This document shows, in pieces, positions 55,428 to 64,000 of a stretch of DNA of 64,000 nt. The DNA is from Scleromitrula shiraiana. Its lineage: Eukaryota > Ascomycota > Leotiomycetes > Helotiales > Sclerotiniaceae. The notes below the pieces were generated by a model, which was given only the letters and a program-made list of their open reading frames with translations, ran no database searches and was not told the DNA's origin. Each line of letters opens with the position of its first letter. Within the stretch, counting starts at the first letter, position 1. A program made the translations under genes and the position numbers. The stretch spans positions 2,843,501 through 2,907,500 of the forward strand of contig JABELC010000004.1 in NCBI GenBank assembly GCA_028455995.1, read 5' to 3'.

Positions 55428-57513
55428 TATCAAGAATTATACTGACTGACTGACTGTCTGACAGTAATACAATAGCAATATCAATAACAAACAAATGATA
55501 CGTAATAACCCACCCCCCCCTCTTCATGTAGTGAGTGGTTAGTATTCATTTATTAGTATCCCCTCCTATTCTCTCCTCTCCTCTTCATTCCTCCACCACC
55601 ACCACCCCTTCCCGTTCGAAAGCCATCTCGCAAGACGGACCGTCCAATAATTCCATTCCCTGTACGAGAGGAGAGGTCAAATACTATAGATATATAGGCG
55701 TTACTGATATTGATATCGATATTGATATTGATATTGATGATAGTTACGGTAGATGGTGTTGCGAGATTGTTTGTATGGTTGGTATGGTGAGGGGCTGAGA
55801 AGGTTGTTTGAGGATATAGTGGTATGTATAGATGATATGGAGGAAATGGGGGCGTTGAATCGAAGTGTCAGGGGGGTTTTGGAGTGGTGGGTTAGGGGGG
55901 AGGGGAGGATAGAGGAGGGTGAGTCGGGAAGATATATAAACTCAAGGAGTAGCTTAGAGACAGGTAGGAATCATCAGTCGCTGTGGTCTAGTCGGTTTAA
56001 TTGGCTTCGAATCATTCGCTTCGTCGTCGTAAAGAAGACTTACGTCTTCATCTCTACTTGATATCTAGATCAACTCATTGGTAAAGGTTTAATAACAGGC
56101 CAAAGGGAATACTAGATGCCTTATAAGGAATATTATGCTGGTATATTCTCAAACTGAGATGTGTAACGAATATCATATTCAACTTCAAACTTAGGTAGGT
56201 CTATTCTGTATGTGTAGCGGAAGATCCAAAGTGTATTGACACCTTGTCAAGAGAGATTTCAAGGAATGAGAGGATGAAGAAGACAGAGAAGATTTATTTC
56301 ACCCTTATTTACAGTCCCTCCGAAGATTAGAAAGAGAAAGATATATGATTATCAAGTTCCTCTGCAACATACAGAGGTAGATCAATTCCAGTTCCCGAAC
56401 AAAAACTTCAAAGCTGAAGATAGACGTGCAACAAGATCCTCGTGCAGTATACCCCGTTGATGTTGTGACAAAAGTGTTGTTTAGACGATAGGTTTTGGAT
56501 GGGAATATGGATGTAGAACTTGTGATGAACTATAGGAGAAGGTTTGGGAGGACTTGAATGATGTAGGCCAGAAAATATAAAGTGAGAGCATGGTAGTTTT
56601 GTTATGAAGCACTCCCTTATACCTAGATCCTTTTCCAGATTGTCTGATTCATTTCTGCAAGATCCTACCAGCACAGTCAAGCACGTATACGGAGATGTGA
56701 AATCATCAGTGTTCGATGTTGGTCAATTCTATTGGTTGTACATCAGTAATTGACAAATACCTCAACATCCGCCTAGCTAAAACCTCCTAATTTAGAAAAT
56801 GGCACTAACATCCCAAGAATGAAAATCTTACACAACTACGCCGCCGCCCCAGATCCAGTGAATCTTGACTCTCGCATGAGAAAACCATTTAGCTTTTAGT
56901 GGAGATGTTAACGATGACAAGATGCTCGTTCTTTGTGACCAAACTAGATACTGAAAGCAATGAATATGAGATTGAGAATCAATGATTTTGCTTCATATCT
57001 TGCAAGTGGCAAATTCGTCTCAATCTTGTATTCGGTGCATTGAGTACCACTAAGACGCACAGTATCTCCTCTCTATATAGTATATACATACCTTTTGTCT
57101 ACAGAAATTGACCTAGTCCATCCAAGCCAGCTGAATCAAGTTTGTCTCCCAACACTTGAGATTTAGATATGTAACAGTACTTCCTATAATGTGTACTCCA
57201 TTTTCAAAGTCAGGTTGAGAGTATAAAGAGAATGTCACTTGAGTTACAAACAAGAACGCCTAGTTCAGAACAACAACGGCGCAGCGTAGAAGGAAAAACA
57301 TCAGAAGGGGTTTCCTCCATAAGTATTTCAGACGTAAATCAGGTTGAGCTAAGAAGGGATAACATCTGGCTCAAAGATCTTCAATTCCTCAACCACCTGG
57401 CATCATCATAAATATCGCCGAACAGCAAATACAACCAACCAACTACCCACCATCCCCCACCCATTCACTACCCCTCACTAGCCTCCAGCCTCCATACTCG
57501 GTGAGTCAATCCC

Positions 57514-58132
57514 AGATATGCAACAAAAACTTCTAATCTCATCTCATAAACCCCGCACAGTGAATATGATCCTATATTCACTACTCAAGAAGAGAAAGAA
57601 AGTTTTGTTGCATGTCGTAGAAACTCTAATTCAACCACCCGGTCGATTTTGGTCAAACTTGAAGGTCGGAATGCGGATGGGGATTGTGGTTGAGATGTGC
57701 AATATATTGATATGAGAGTTCTAATGTTTTGATGTGTATCTTATATACCTATCTAGATCGACCGGGTCGATTTTAGGGTGCGTTTGGGACGGTTTTGGTT
57801 GTTTTGCGTACTATTTGAAAGCAGAGGGGCAATATTAGAGTTGGATCGTACTTCTTTTTTTACTACTTTTTGCAAATGAAGCTCAAGGGGTACTTTTATT
57901 GACTTGATGAAAGTTTTATAAATATTCGCTGCAGTGCTCTTTGGTGAATAATCAACTTACTTATTAGTGGACGTCTGTTTAGTCAATATATCTTTAATCA
58001 ACTGCGTTCGGTAAACACCTATCTTGCGTAAATATTTTGCCAAGAATCCTTCCAAAACTCCCTCCAAAAAACGATCCGAACGCGATTTTACCTAAATTCA
58101 AAGGTGAGGGTTGTAGGATTGAGATATGCAAC
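57514..58132. repeat. second cluster of the GTTGCATATCT header
   Basis: Inverted copies at 57514-57524 and 58122-58132 (AGATATGCAAC) and a direct variant at 57607-57617 (GTTGCATGTCG), the latter preceded by GAAAGAAAGTTTT as in type-Z units of the 10.4-13.0 kb array. Also, CCGGTCGATTTTGG/CCGGGTCGATTTTAGG occurs at 57640 and 57765. No coding sequence. Confidence 0.65.
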
Positions 58133-58870
58133 AAGGAGGGTTGTGTCATGTGGTGCTTGTGTTGTTATTGATTGGATATGGCGGGTGGATGATGAATGGT
58201 GAATGGTTGGGAGGAGATGGGATGGGATGAGATGGGATGAGATGAGATGGGATGGGTGTTTGAGGGGGTTTTGTTGTGAGAGGGTAGGGTGAGGTAGGAT
58301 GGTATGGGATGGGATAGGATAGGGTGTAACAGAGTTAGATGAGTGCAGGTAGATGAAGGAAATGAAAGAAGAATAACAGGTCGAGTGCGAACGTTTTGCT
58401 TAAAGTATCACCGTTCATTAAGTTGTATGATATTGGGATTAGTTGACTGAGTATCTGGTGATATCATACGGCTCATTAAGATATCTTAAAATTGAATTCA
58501 TACGATATGAGAATGGGGGTAATTAAGATGATTCATGTGCTTGAGCTATGTATAACTCTGAATAGAAAGAGAGACTCTATTTGTAGAAACAGATTTGCGC
58601 TCTTTCTACATGTTGATATATTTCAGATATGCATGTACAATTATTTTATTAATTTAGTATGCTAGTCATAATTTTTGAGATATATAAACAAAATGATTCT
58701 TTATTCCATCATCATAAACATGAAAATATGTCCAAGGTCAGTAGTATATGCATAGAACAGAATGAGCGGTCTACGAAGGACCTGTTCAAGAGACCTCTCC
58801 AACATGCCCATACAACCAACGCCATCAGTAAAAAGTGCACCCATTACAAAACGCGAAGATAATTTAAGAA

Positions 58871-61325
58871 TTATTCAGCACCAATGAGTTCTTTTGGCAA
58901 GAAAGCCCAAACAGTGCCAACAAACGCCATGATAGAACTGATGCCAATCAAACAGTAATCCAAGATCCTTTCTCTTGTACTGACTTCCTTCCCGAACAGT
59001 TTCAAATAAAAGCATAGAGGCAATACAACGCAGATTGAGAAGCATAGTGCGGAACCCATGAATGCCATGATGCTATCGAATGCTGGGAAAATTATAGCAA
59101 TGATAACAAAGATGACAATAACGAGGATGCGAATTAGAACTTTGAGGATACCGCGTGTGTAACCAGAGAGACCGATTAGGGGTTGTGCGTCGGACATGGC
59201 ATGGGATTCGAGACCGCAGTGTTTCTCGATCAGGGAGACGATGGGACGGGAATTTAATGGAAGTTTGGTGAGGGGGATGATAGCGATGAATATACAAATC
59301 ATCAGTGAGAGACTGCGAGGGTAGGATGAAGTGGCGATGATGTTTGCGGTGATTTCATCCATTACACCGTCGCCAAACATTAATATGCCCGCGGCACATG
59401 TGGCTAAATCGAGGAGATACTATACGGAGAATCAATGACTGAACGAATAGCAGGAATGCAGAGGAACACTTACTGTGAAACTGAATGTATATTTGATCGC
59501 CCTTGGGAATTTGTGAGGATGTCTCATATCTCTATAAATATTAGGAAAGACAGAGTGTCCACCCCAAGGTGACATCAACAAGCCAAATGAAAGCGGAAGT
59601 GTGAGCCACTGTAATACACTCAAATTAGTATCGTCCAAACATGAAACAAGGGCACAAAAGTTTATTGTATAAATGGAATAGAGAGATGATGAAGTAGTTC
59701 CGCACATCTTAATTCTCACAGAGAACCAGTGACTGAGAAATGCAGGCCATTGAGCTTTCTTCTCTCCTCCTACCAAGCTTCAAGCCTAGCGTGAGTGGTT
59801 ACTCTCAAGACCACCATGATGTTCCGCCTCTTCAATTGGGTGGAAAACAATGAATCCTTCATATACTTACGTTGGCAGGAAATATATATTGTGTTGCTGG
59901 TTCAATCAAAGAACCTGGAGCATGTGGCTTGGTGAAGCCATCAATAAAAATTATTAGTACAACTACACACAGTTAGCACAACCATTGGTCAAAATACAAA
60001 TTTCTTTTCTACTTACTGGATAAGCATGAAATGATCCCCACAATGCTGGTATAAGAAAGAAGGCGAAGAGGTGCAAAATTCAGGGGTATCAAAAGAAGGC
60101 CGCAAAGAATCTTCCACTCAATCACACCCACGGATGGTATTAACAGATTGAGTGTATCGGCAAATAAAACAATCAAAGCAACACATGCAGCAAGAAGTTC
60201 CATAGTGAAAAGAACACTCGTTGCTATTCTTGCCTTATGGCCATAAGCTGCAAAAGCAAGATCTGCAAAATTAAGCAAAGAGTTATCTCGATCCATGCAT
60301 TTTGCCAATAATTTCGCAGTATATGCGGTCACAACGGCTGACATTAGAAGAAATATCATACCGCACAACCAACCGGAATATTTCAACCCCATTGGAAGAC
60401 TCAGTAAGCCAACTCCAATGAGAACATTGGTAGAATTCAATATTGTTTGAGGTAGGGTGGACTGCCCTTCAACGACATACACAATTTTCCCATCCTGCTC
60501 AACCTCCTTGAGAATCAAGGGCATATGTTCTCCATCTGTAATGTTTGCACCAGTAGCCTGTTGTTGTCTCCACAGTTGGCCGGCATGAACCATAGAAGAC
60601 TCATTCAGAGTTGAACGTAGGGTACCGTATGAGGTTCCATAGCTTCCAGCTAATGGTGTGGATAGATGTGGCGCAATTGCGAATATCGACTGGCCTCTTA
60701 AACTTCCCGGTACGCTTCCCACATCACTAATAAGGCGATCTCCTTCTGATTTCTTGTGTTGTATAGACCGAGGTGGAGTCCCACCGATAATCGATTCATC
60801 ATCAATAGCATTATCAGGGCCGGAAGTCTCAAGATGTTGTCTAATTAATGATGCGCGTGGCAACCGGCCATAAGTTGATCCAAAGCTTCCATATTCGAGA
60901 TCGTCGTCACCAATTGCTCCAGCACTATCCTCTGCTAGTATGAATGATGGTCGCCGCGGGGTAATTTCGTGGAAGCCAGTAGCTCTTGTCAAACTTCGCG
61001 CAAAATTCTCAATGCTGTTAACTCCTCCTGCTTGGGCGATAGAGCTAAATCGCATAGCGATTGAAGATCTTTAATAAGAAAAGGTTAGCGGTGTATACAG
61101 AAGAAGAAGAAGAAGAAGAAGAGGGGAAAGGAAGAACTACCTCCGCCTTCTAAGTTCATGATTTTGCCCATCCTGATTATCTTGAGTTTCTGGAATATCT
61201 AAACGATCAGAATCCGATATATCTCCTCCATTGAAATGCACACTTCGACCACTGATAGAACCTCTAGGTGAGGTAGAAGTTCCATATTCATATTCATAAA
61301 AGTTGGTGGGATTTGGCCTGGCCAT
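58871..61325 (-). CDS. vacuolar amino-acid transporter, Avt1-like (AAAP family)
   Basis: Multi-pass amino-acid/auxin-permease family member, similar to vacuolar Avt1-type transporters that move neutral amino acids across the vacuole membrane. Five exons: 61325-61141, 61068-60017, 59962-59871, 59608-59474, 59419-58871; introns 72, 54, 262, 54 nt; 670 residues. A ~240-residue disordered Ser/Gly-rich cytosolic N-terminus is typical of Avt1. The membrane part starts at STLPQTILNSTNVLIGVGLL, then SLPMGLKYSGWLCG, WLTLPLSFGLLMSPWGGHS (exon 4) and VFPNIYRDMRHPHKFPRA, and ends with hydrophobic segments LVIVIFVIIAIIFPAF and CFSICVVLPLCFYLKLFG. The ATG at 61325 is the first true ATG; the frame upstream has only GTG. 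The third intron could hold an extra exon, but direct joining (FPAN/WLTLPL) fits the family. Confidence 0.9.
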
Positions 61326-62155
61326 TATGATGTAGTATCGTACAGACAGGCTATAAGCCAATGGTTGTGAAGAGTGCTGTGGCACTTATCCACCGCCTGG
61401 GGTTTTCCGATATGATGTTTTATCCTCCTCCAACTTGACAAATTTTGAAAATTATAATTAGAGAATGGGATGAAGAAGATAGGATGGGATACCGGTAGGA
61501 TGGTAAGAGAAAAAGTTCAAGTTTTAGTTCTAGAGTTTAGATAGAGTCTAGAGTTTAAAATCTAGAGTTTAGAGTGTAGAGTCTGGAGTTATATTGAGGA
61601 GCTTGATCTCGAGAAACCTTGTAAGTAAAAGTACCAAAGCAAGTTTCGTTTCGTTTCTTTTTTTTTTTTTCTTTTTTTCTTTTTTTCTTTTTTTTTTCTC
61701 CCCCCTCCTTATTATCCCCCCCTCCTTATTATCCTTTATCGGTAATAGAACTATGGTATAACTAAAGTAATAAAAGCTAGAATGAATATAATAATATATG
61801 GATAGTTCTACTCATAGGCTTGAAATGATCTCTGAGAATTTTTACTGATGTTGTATTACCCAAGCATTATTATTTACAGCAATGTAACAATAACATCAAA
61901 ATTTCTATGTGTGTTAAAGTACTTAAAGTACTTAAAAGTACTTTAATTATTGGAATTTGGAATTTGGCTTGAATGAGGAGATGAACTAAGGAAGTGCATA
62001 AATAATCATTTAGAACTTCGTATACTCCAATATATTCAGTATACTAATAAGTTATATATATAGGCCAGTAGCGGTAGGTTATGCTTGTACTTGTAGGGTT
62101 TGATCATATCAGTATTGTACGATAACTTGATTTTAAAGAAAAATATCTATCCATG

Positions 62156-62189
<34 letters not shown>

Positions 62190-62669
62190 GATGAATCCAT
62201 GAAGTGGAATATGGATCCCCCTCCTTATCTTTAATCATCTTTTCCTTGGTAAATTTCATTTATAAATTTCATTTATATAGTTCATTTATATTGTTCATTT
62301 ATAAATTTTAATATAAATTTTAATTGTTAGATCAAATTATTAATTGTTGATTGGTCCTATTCTGTCGTCTATCTCTCATCTAGTGATTATCTGAAGCTAT
62401 CAAATATTAAAAATATTAAATAAACTCTTATTGATACTGCTTAGTAGTAATCGCCCCACCATGGGAACTTTTGTTATCTTCCCCCTCCCCTCCCCCCCGG
62501 TCCCTATTATCTTCCTCTAATTCCCTATCTTGATGATAGTGATAGTCTCAAATACATTCGGTATGATTCAAATTAACCAAAACAACGCCAAGTAAGTGGT
62601 CGATAATTAAATCTCAATACTGCTTTGCTTGTAAAACCTTTGGGTATCTCGACGACTCCATCACTTCTT
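61326..62669. other. intergenic region, transporter promoter side
   Basis: About 1.3 kb: AGAGTTTAGA repeats at about 61535-61590, a long T/C tract 61655-61735, (CAAT)n 62157-62189, TTTCATTTATA repeats about 62256-62300. No supportable gene. Confidence 0.5.
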
Positions 62670-63542
62670 TTAACACTTTAACACGATTGAGAAATTGTTG
62701 CGAGACTTTCCAGTCCGAATCTCTTCCTTCTTCCATCGTGTAGGCTTCAAGGCCGGTGAATGTAAACGCCAAAGGTAATAAACTAACTTATTCGAAAGTT
62801 TTTTCTTCACCATTTCATATCCCAAGCTCTTCATAATTCCTTCCAATCTACCTTCGTCCATATAACGTGAATTTGACACGCAAGGTGAAGGTAAAACCAA
62901 AAATAGAGCAGGAAACCAATCTCCAAGACCTTCACTCATTGTAGAGGCTGATTTGAGAAACTCTCGCGTTCGAAGTAACATATGTCCTCTTCCCAGACCA
63001 TCTGGGACATAGTTCAATACAAGAGAGAGACTGATGATATCGAACTTTTCCGATTCATCCTTCGGTAGAGGACGTTCCATGAAATCTTGCTGAGTAATTC
63101 CTTCAGATTGGCTGTTCAAATCGATCCTCTCTACGTGGAATGTATGGCTTCTCGAGCATACATTTGTGGTGCTTAATGCACCAACTTCCAGCATGCGCAG
63201 AGGAGAATTATTCTTGACCAAATCTTTGAGTTTTGTAGACACGGGGGATAGCCAATCCATCAATATCTTGCTGCTATCTCCTCCCCGATCATTTCCTTGA
63301 CCAATCAAGCTTGCACGTTGATAGTTCTCAAGTCCACCTTGTGAGGCAATCTCACGTGCAAGTGCGGCTGCGGTAACCTCATCTCCATCTGCTAAAGCTT
63401 TGGCTTTTCGTTTTTCTAAGGTGTGATGTTTGCGAATTATCGTTCTGGTTGCTTTGCTTGATATAGATGGCGTTGCCTTCTTGGTTATTGATGGCCGACC
63501 ATGTGAAAGGGATTTCAGTTTGGTTTTCTTCTTGATACCCAT
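62670..63542 (-). CDS. bmt2: 25S rRNA adenine-N1 methyltransferase Bmt2
   Basis: Single-exon, 290-residue SAM-dependent methyltransferase of the Bmt2 family, which places m1A on 25S rRNA (A2142 in yeast numbering, from memory) in the nucleolus. The N-terminus is very basic (MGIKKKTKLKSLSHGRPS), followed by TIIRKHHTLEKRKAKAL, a helical segment of the family. The SAM-binding strand is LRMLEVGALSTTN (about residues 115-127). The acidic strand after it is FHVERIDLNSQ, and LSLVLNYVPDGLGRGHML is the motif-IV/VI region. The C-terminus YYLWRLHSPALKPTRWKKEE and RNNFSIVL is characteristic. The gene is divergent from a probable ribosomal protein gene, a fitting pair for ribosome biogenesis co-expression. 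Confidence 0.92.
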   Translation of the reverse strand: MGIKKKTKLKSLSHGRPSITKKATPSISSKATRTIIRKHHTLEKRKAKALADGDEVTAAALAREIASQGGLENYQRASLIGQGNDRGGDSSKILMDWLSPVSTKLKDLVKNNSPLRMLEVGALSTTNVCSRSHTFHVERIDLNSQSEGITQQDFMERPLPKDESEKFDIISLSLVLNYVPDGLGRGHMLLRTREFLKSASTMSEGLGDWFPALFLVLPSPCVSNSRYMDEGRLEGIMKSLGYEMVKKKLSNKLVYYLWRLHSPALKPTRWKKEEIRTGKSRNNFSIVLKC

Positions 63543-63864
63543 GCTGAAAAGTCTGGATATCTCAATTCCATGACAGCCGATACAACACCACCCTCAGTAG
63601 ATTCAACAAACAAAACTGGAGTTGAAAAATGTCATTGTGACAAAAATAATACTAGATCAAATTAGTTCACTCCATTTGAAAATTGAGGAGGAGAAAAAAC
63701 CCCTGTCAGATATTTTTATCGGAGAAAATAAACACCGGACCCGGTTAAACGAACTTTTTACCCACAACGCACATCGAAAATTTCGAAAATTTCTTGAAAT
63801 CAAACCATCAACACCTCGACAACTCAATTCCAGTACTAATCCATCAGGAAGCACATCTGTCGAA
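63543..63864. other. divergent intergenic region, bmt2 / ribosomal protein
   Basis: 322 bp between two ribosome-related genes. Near 63775 AAAATTTCGAAAATTTC is a near-perfect palindromic repeat that could be a factor site; a pyrimidine/AC-rich leader precedes the ATG at 63865. Confidence 0.4.
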
Positions 63865-64000
63865 ATGGCTCCCCAAGCAAAGAAAGGTACAGTTCCCATT
63901 CTTCAAAATACGCATTCTCGCAATTTCAATCGCAACATCATTTCCAAGTGATATTGCGACCGCTGCGAAAATAGATAAACAATTTTTACTATAACATAAC
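63865..64000 (+). CDS. probable ribosomal protein gene, first exon only
   Basis: ATG at 63865 gives MAPQAKK and then a canonical GTACAG donor at 63887, so exon 1 is only 22 nt (63865-63886, phase 1). The rest of the visible sequence is intron. A very short Lys-rich first exon right after the start, an AC-rich leader and a divergent ribosome-biogenesis neighbour are the usual look of a fungal ribosomal protein gene; MAPQAKK resembles the start of L22e or S25e. The identity cannot be decided because the next exon lies beyond the window. Confidence 0.45.

Larger units (their letters stand above)
54477..58870. other. 4.4-kb intergenic region without recognisable genes
   Basis: The first few hundred bases are T-rich and probably the kinase 3' untranslated region. 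Repeats: (GATAT)n 55254-55281, (GAAAAGAAGA)n 55341-55427, (GATATT)n 55711-55739, GGGATGAGAT repeats 58205-58258. Three copies of the 11-bp header are present at 57.5-58.1 kb. Open frames such as 55753-56061 and 57518-57715 show no features. Confidence 0.5.

Noticed and set aside
55975..56050. tRNA-like stretch (GTGGTCTAGTCGGTTTAATTGG, TTCGAATC)
   Set aside because: No acceptor stem or anticodon arm could be paired; the resemblance to B-box GGTTCGANTCC is only partial.
59609..59870. Extra exon in the third intron of the transporter
   Set aside because: Direct joining of the flanking exons gives the expected family sequence (PAN/WLTLPLSFG), so no extra exon is needed.

Overview
The window looks like nuclear DNA of a filamentous ascomycete. 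Genes carry short GT-AG introns, mostly 46-100 nt, with CTAAC/CTGAC/TACTAAC-like branch sites. Proteins are fungal in type, intergenic DNA is moderately AT-rich, and microsatellites are very dense. The protein flavour (fungal Utr4, ssSPT, Mis6, GH3-GNAT, Ksp1-like kinase) and the layout suggest a leotiomycete of the Sclerotiniaceae kind (Botrytis/Sclerotinia). That placement is inference; no species marker was read.

Layout. 1-1989 (-): 5' two-thirds of NAD-specific glutamate dehydrogenase, running off the left edge. 1990-6820: gene-free, microsatellite-rich. 6821-8486 (+): kynureninase. 8487-13921: gene-free; 10.4-13.0 kb holds an unusual array in which about 23 copies of an 11-bp header (GTTGCATATCT and variants) start repeat units of at least four different body types. 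13.9-30.5 kb is the gene-dense core: short-chain dehydrogenase (-), Isa2 (+), ribosomal protein L7 with an intronic C/D snoRNA (-), Ats1-like RCC1 protein (+), Rad9 of the 9-1-1 clamp (-), F-box/LRR-like protein (+), a frameshifted alpha/beta hydrolase (-), a mitochondrial GGQ release-factor-like protein (-), the small subunit of serine palmitoyltransferase (+, three small exons) and Mis6/CENP-I (-, eight exons).

30.5-42.8 kb is looser: a GH3-GNAT protein lacking the GH3 barrel (+), a decayed short-chain dehydrogenase (-), an AT-rich block, and the enolase-phosphatase Utr4 (-) with an 876-nt intron. 42.8-52.5 kb has no recognisable gene and ends in a long pyrimidine-rich leader of a Ksp1/Ran1-like kinase (+, 52527-54476). 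54.5-58.9 kb is again empty apart from three more copies of the 11-bp header. The right end has an Avt1-like amino-acid transporter (-), the 25S rRNA methyltransferase Bmt2 (-), and the first exon of a probable ribosomal protein gene (+).

The genes form no obvious cluster or pathway. They are mostly housekeeping genes arranged in divergent pairs: L7/Ats1, Rad9/F-box, release factor/ssSPT, Bmt2/ribosomal protein, SDR/Isa2. The most unusual items are the header-sharing repeat array, the two-lesion hydrolase with restored frame, the barrel-less GH3-GNAT gene and the snoRNA. All gene models were spliced by eye from the sequence.
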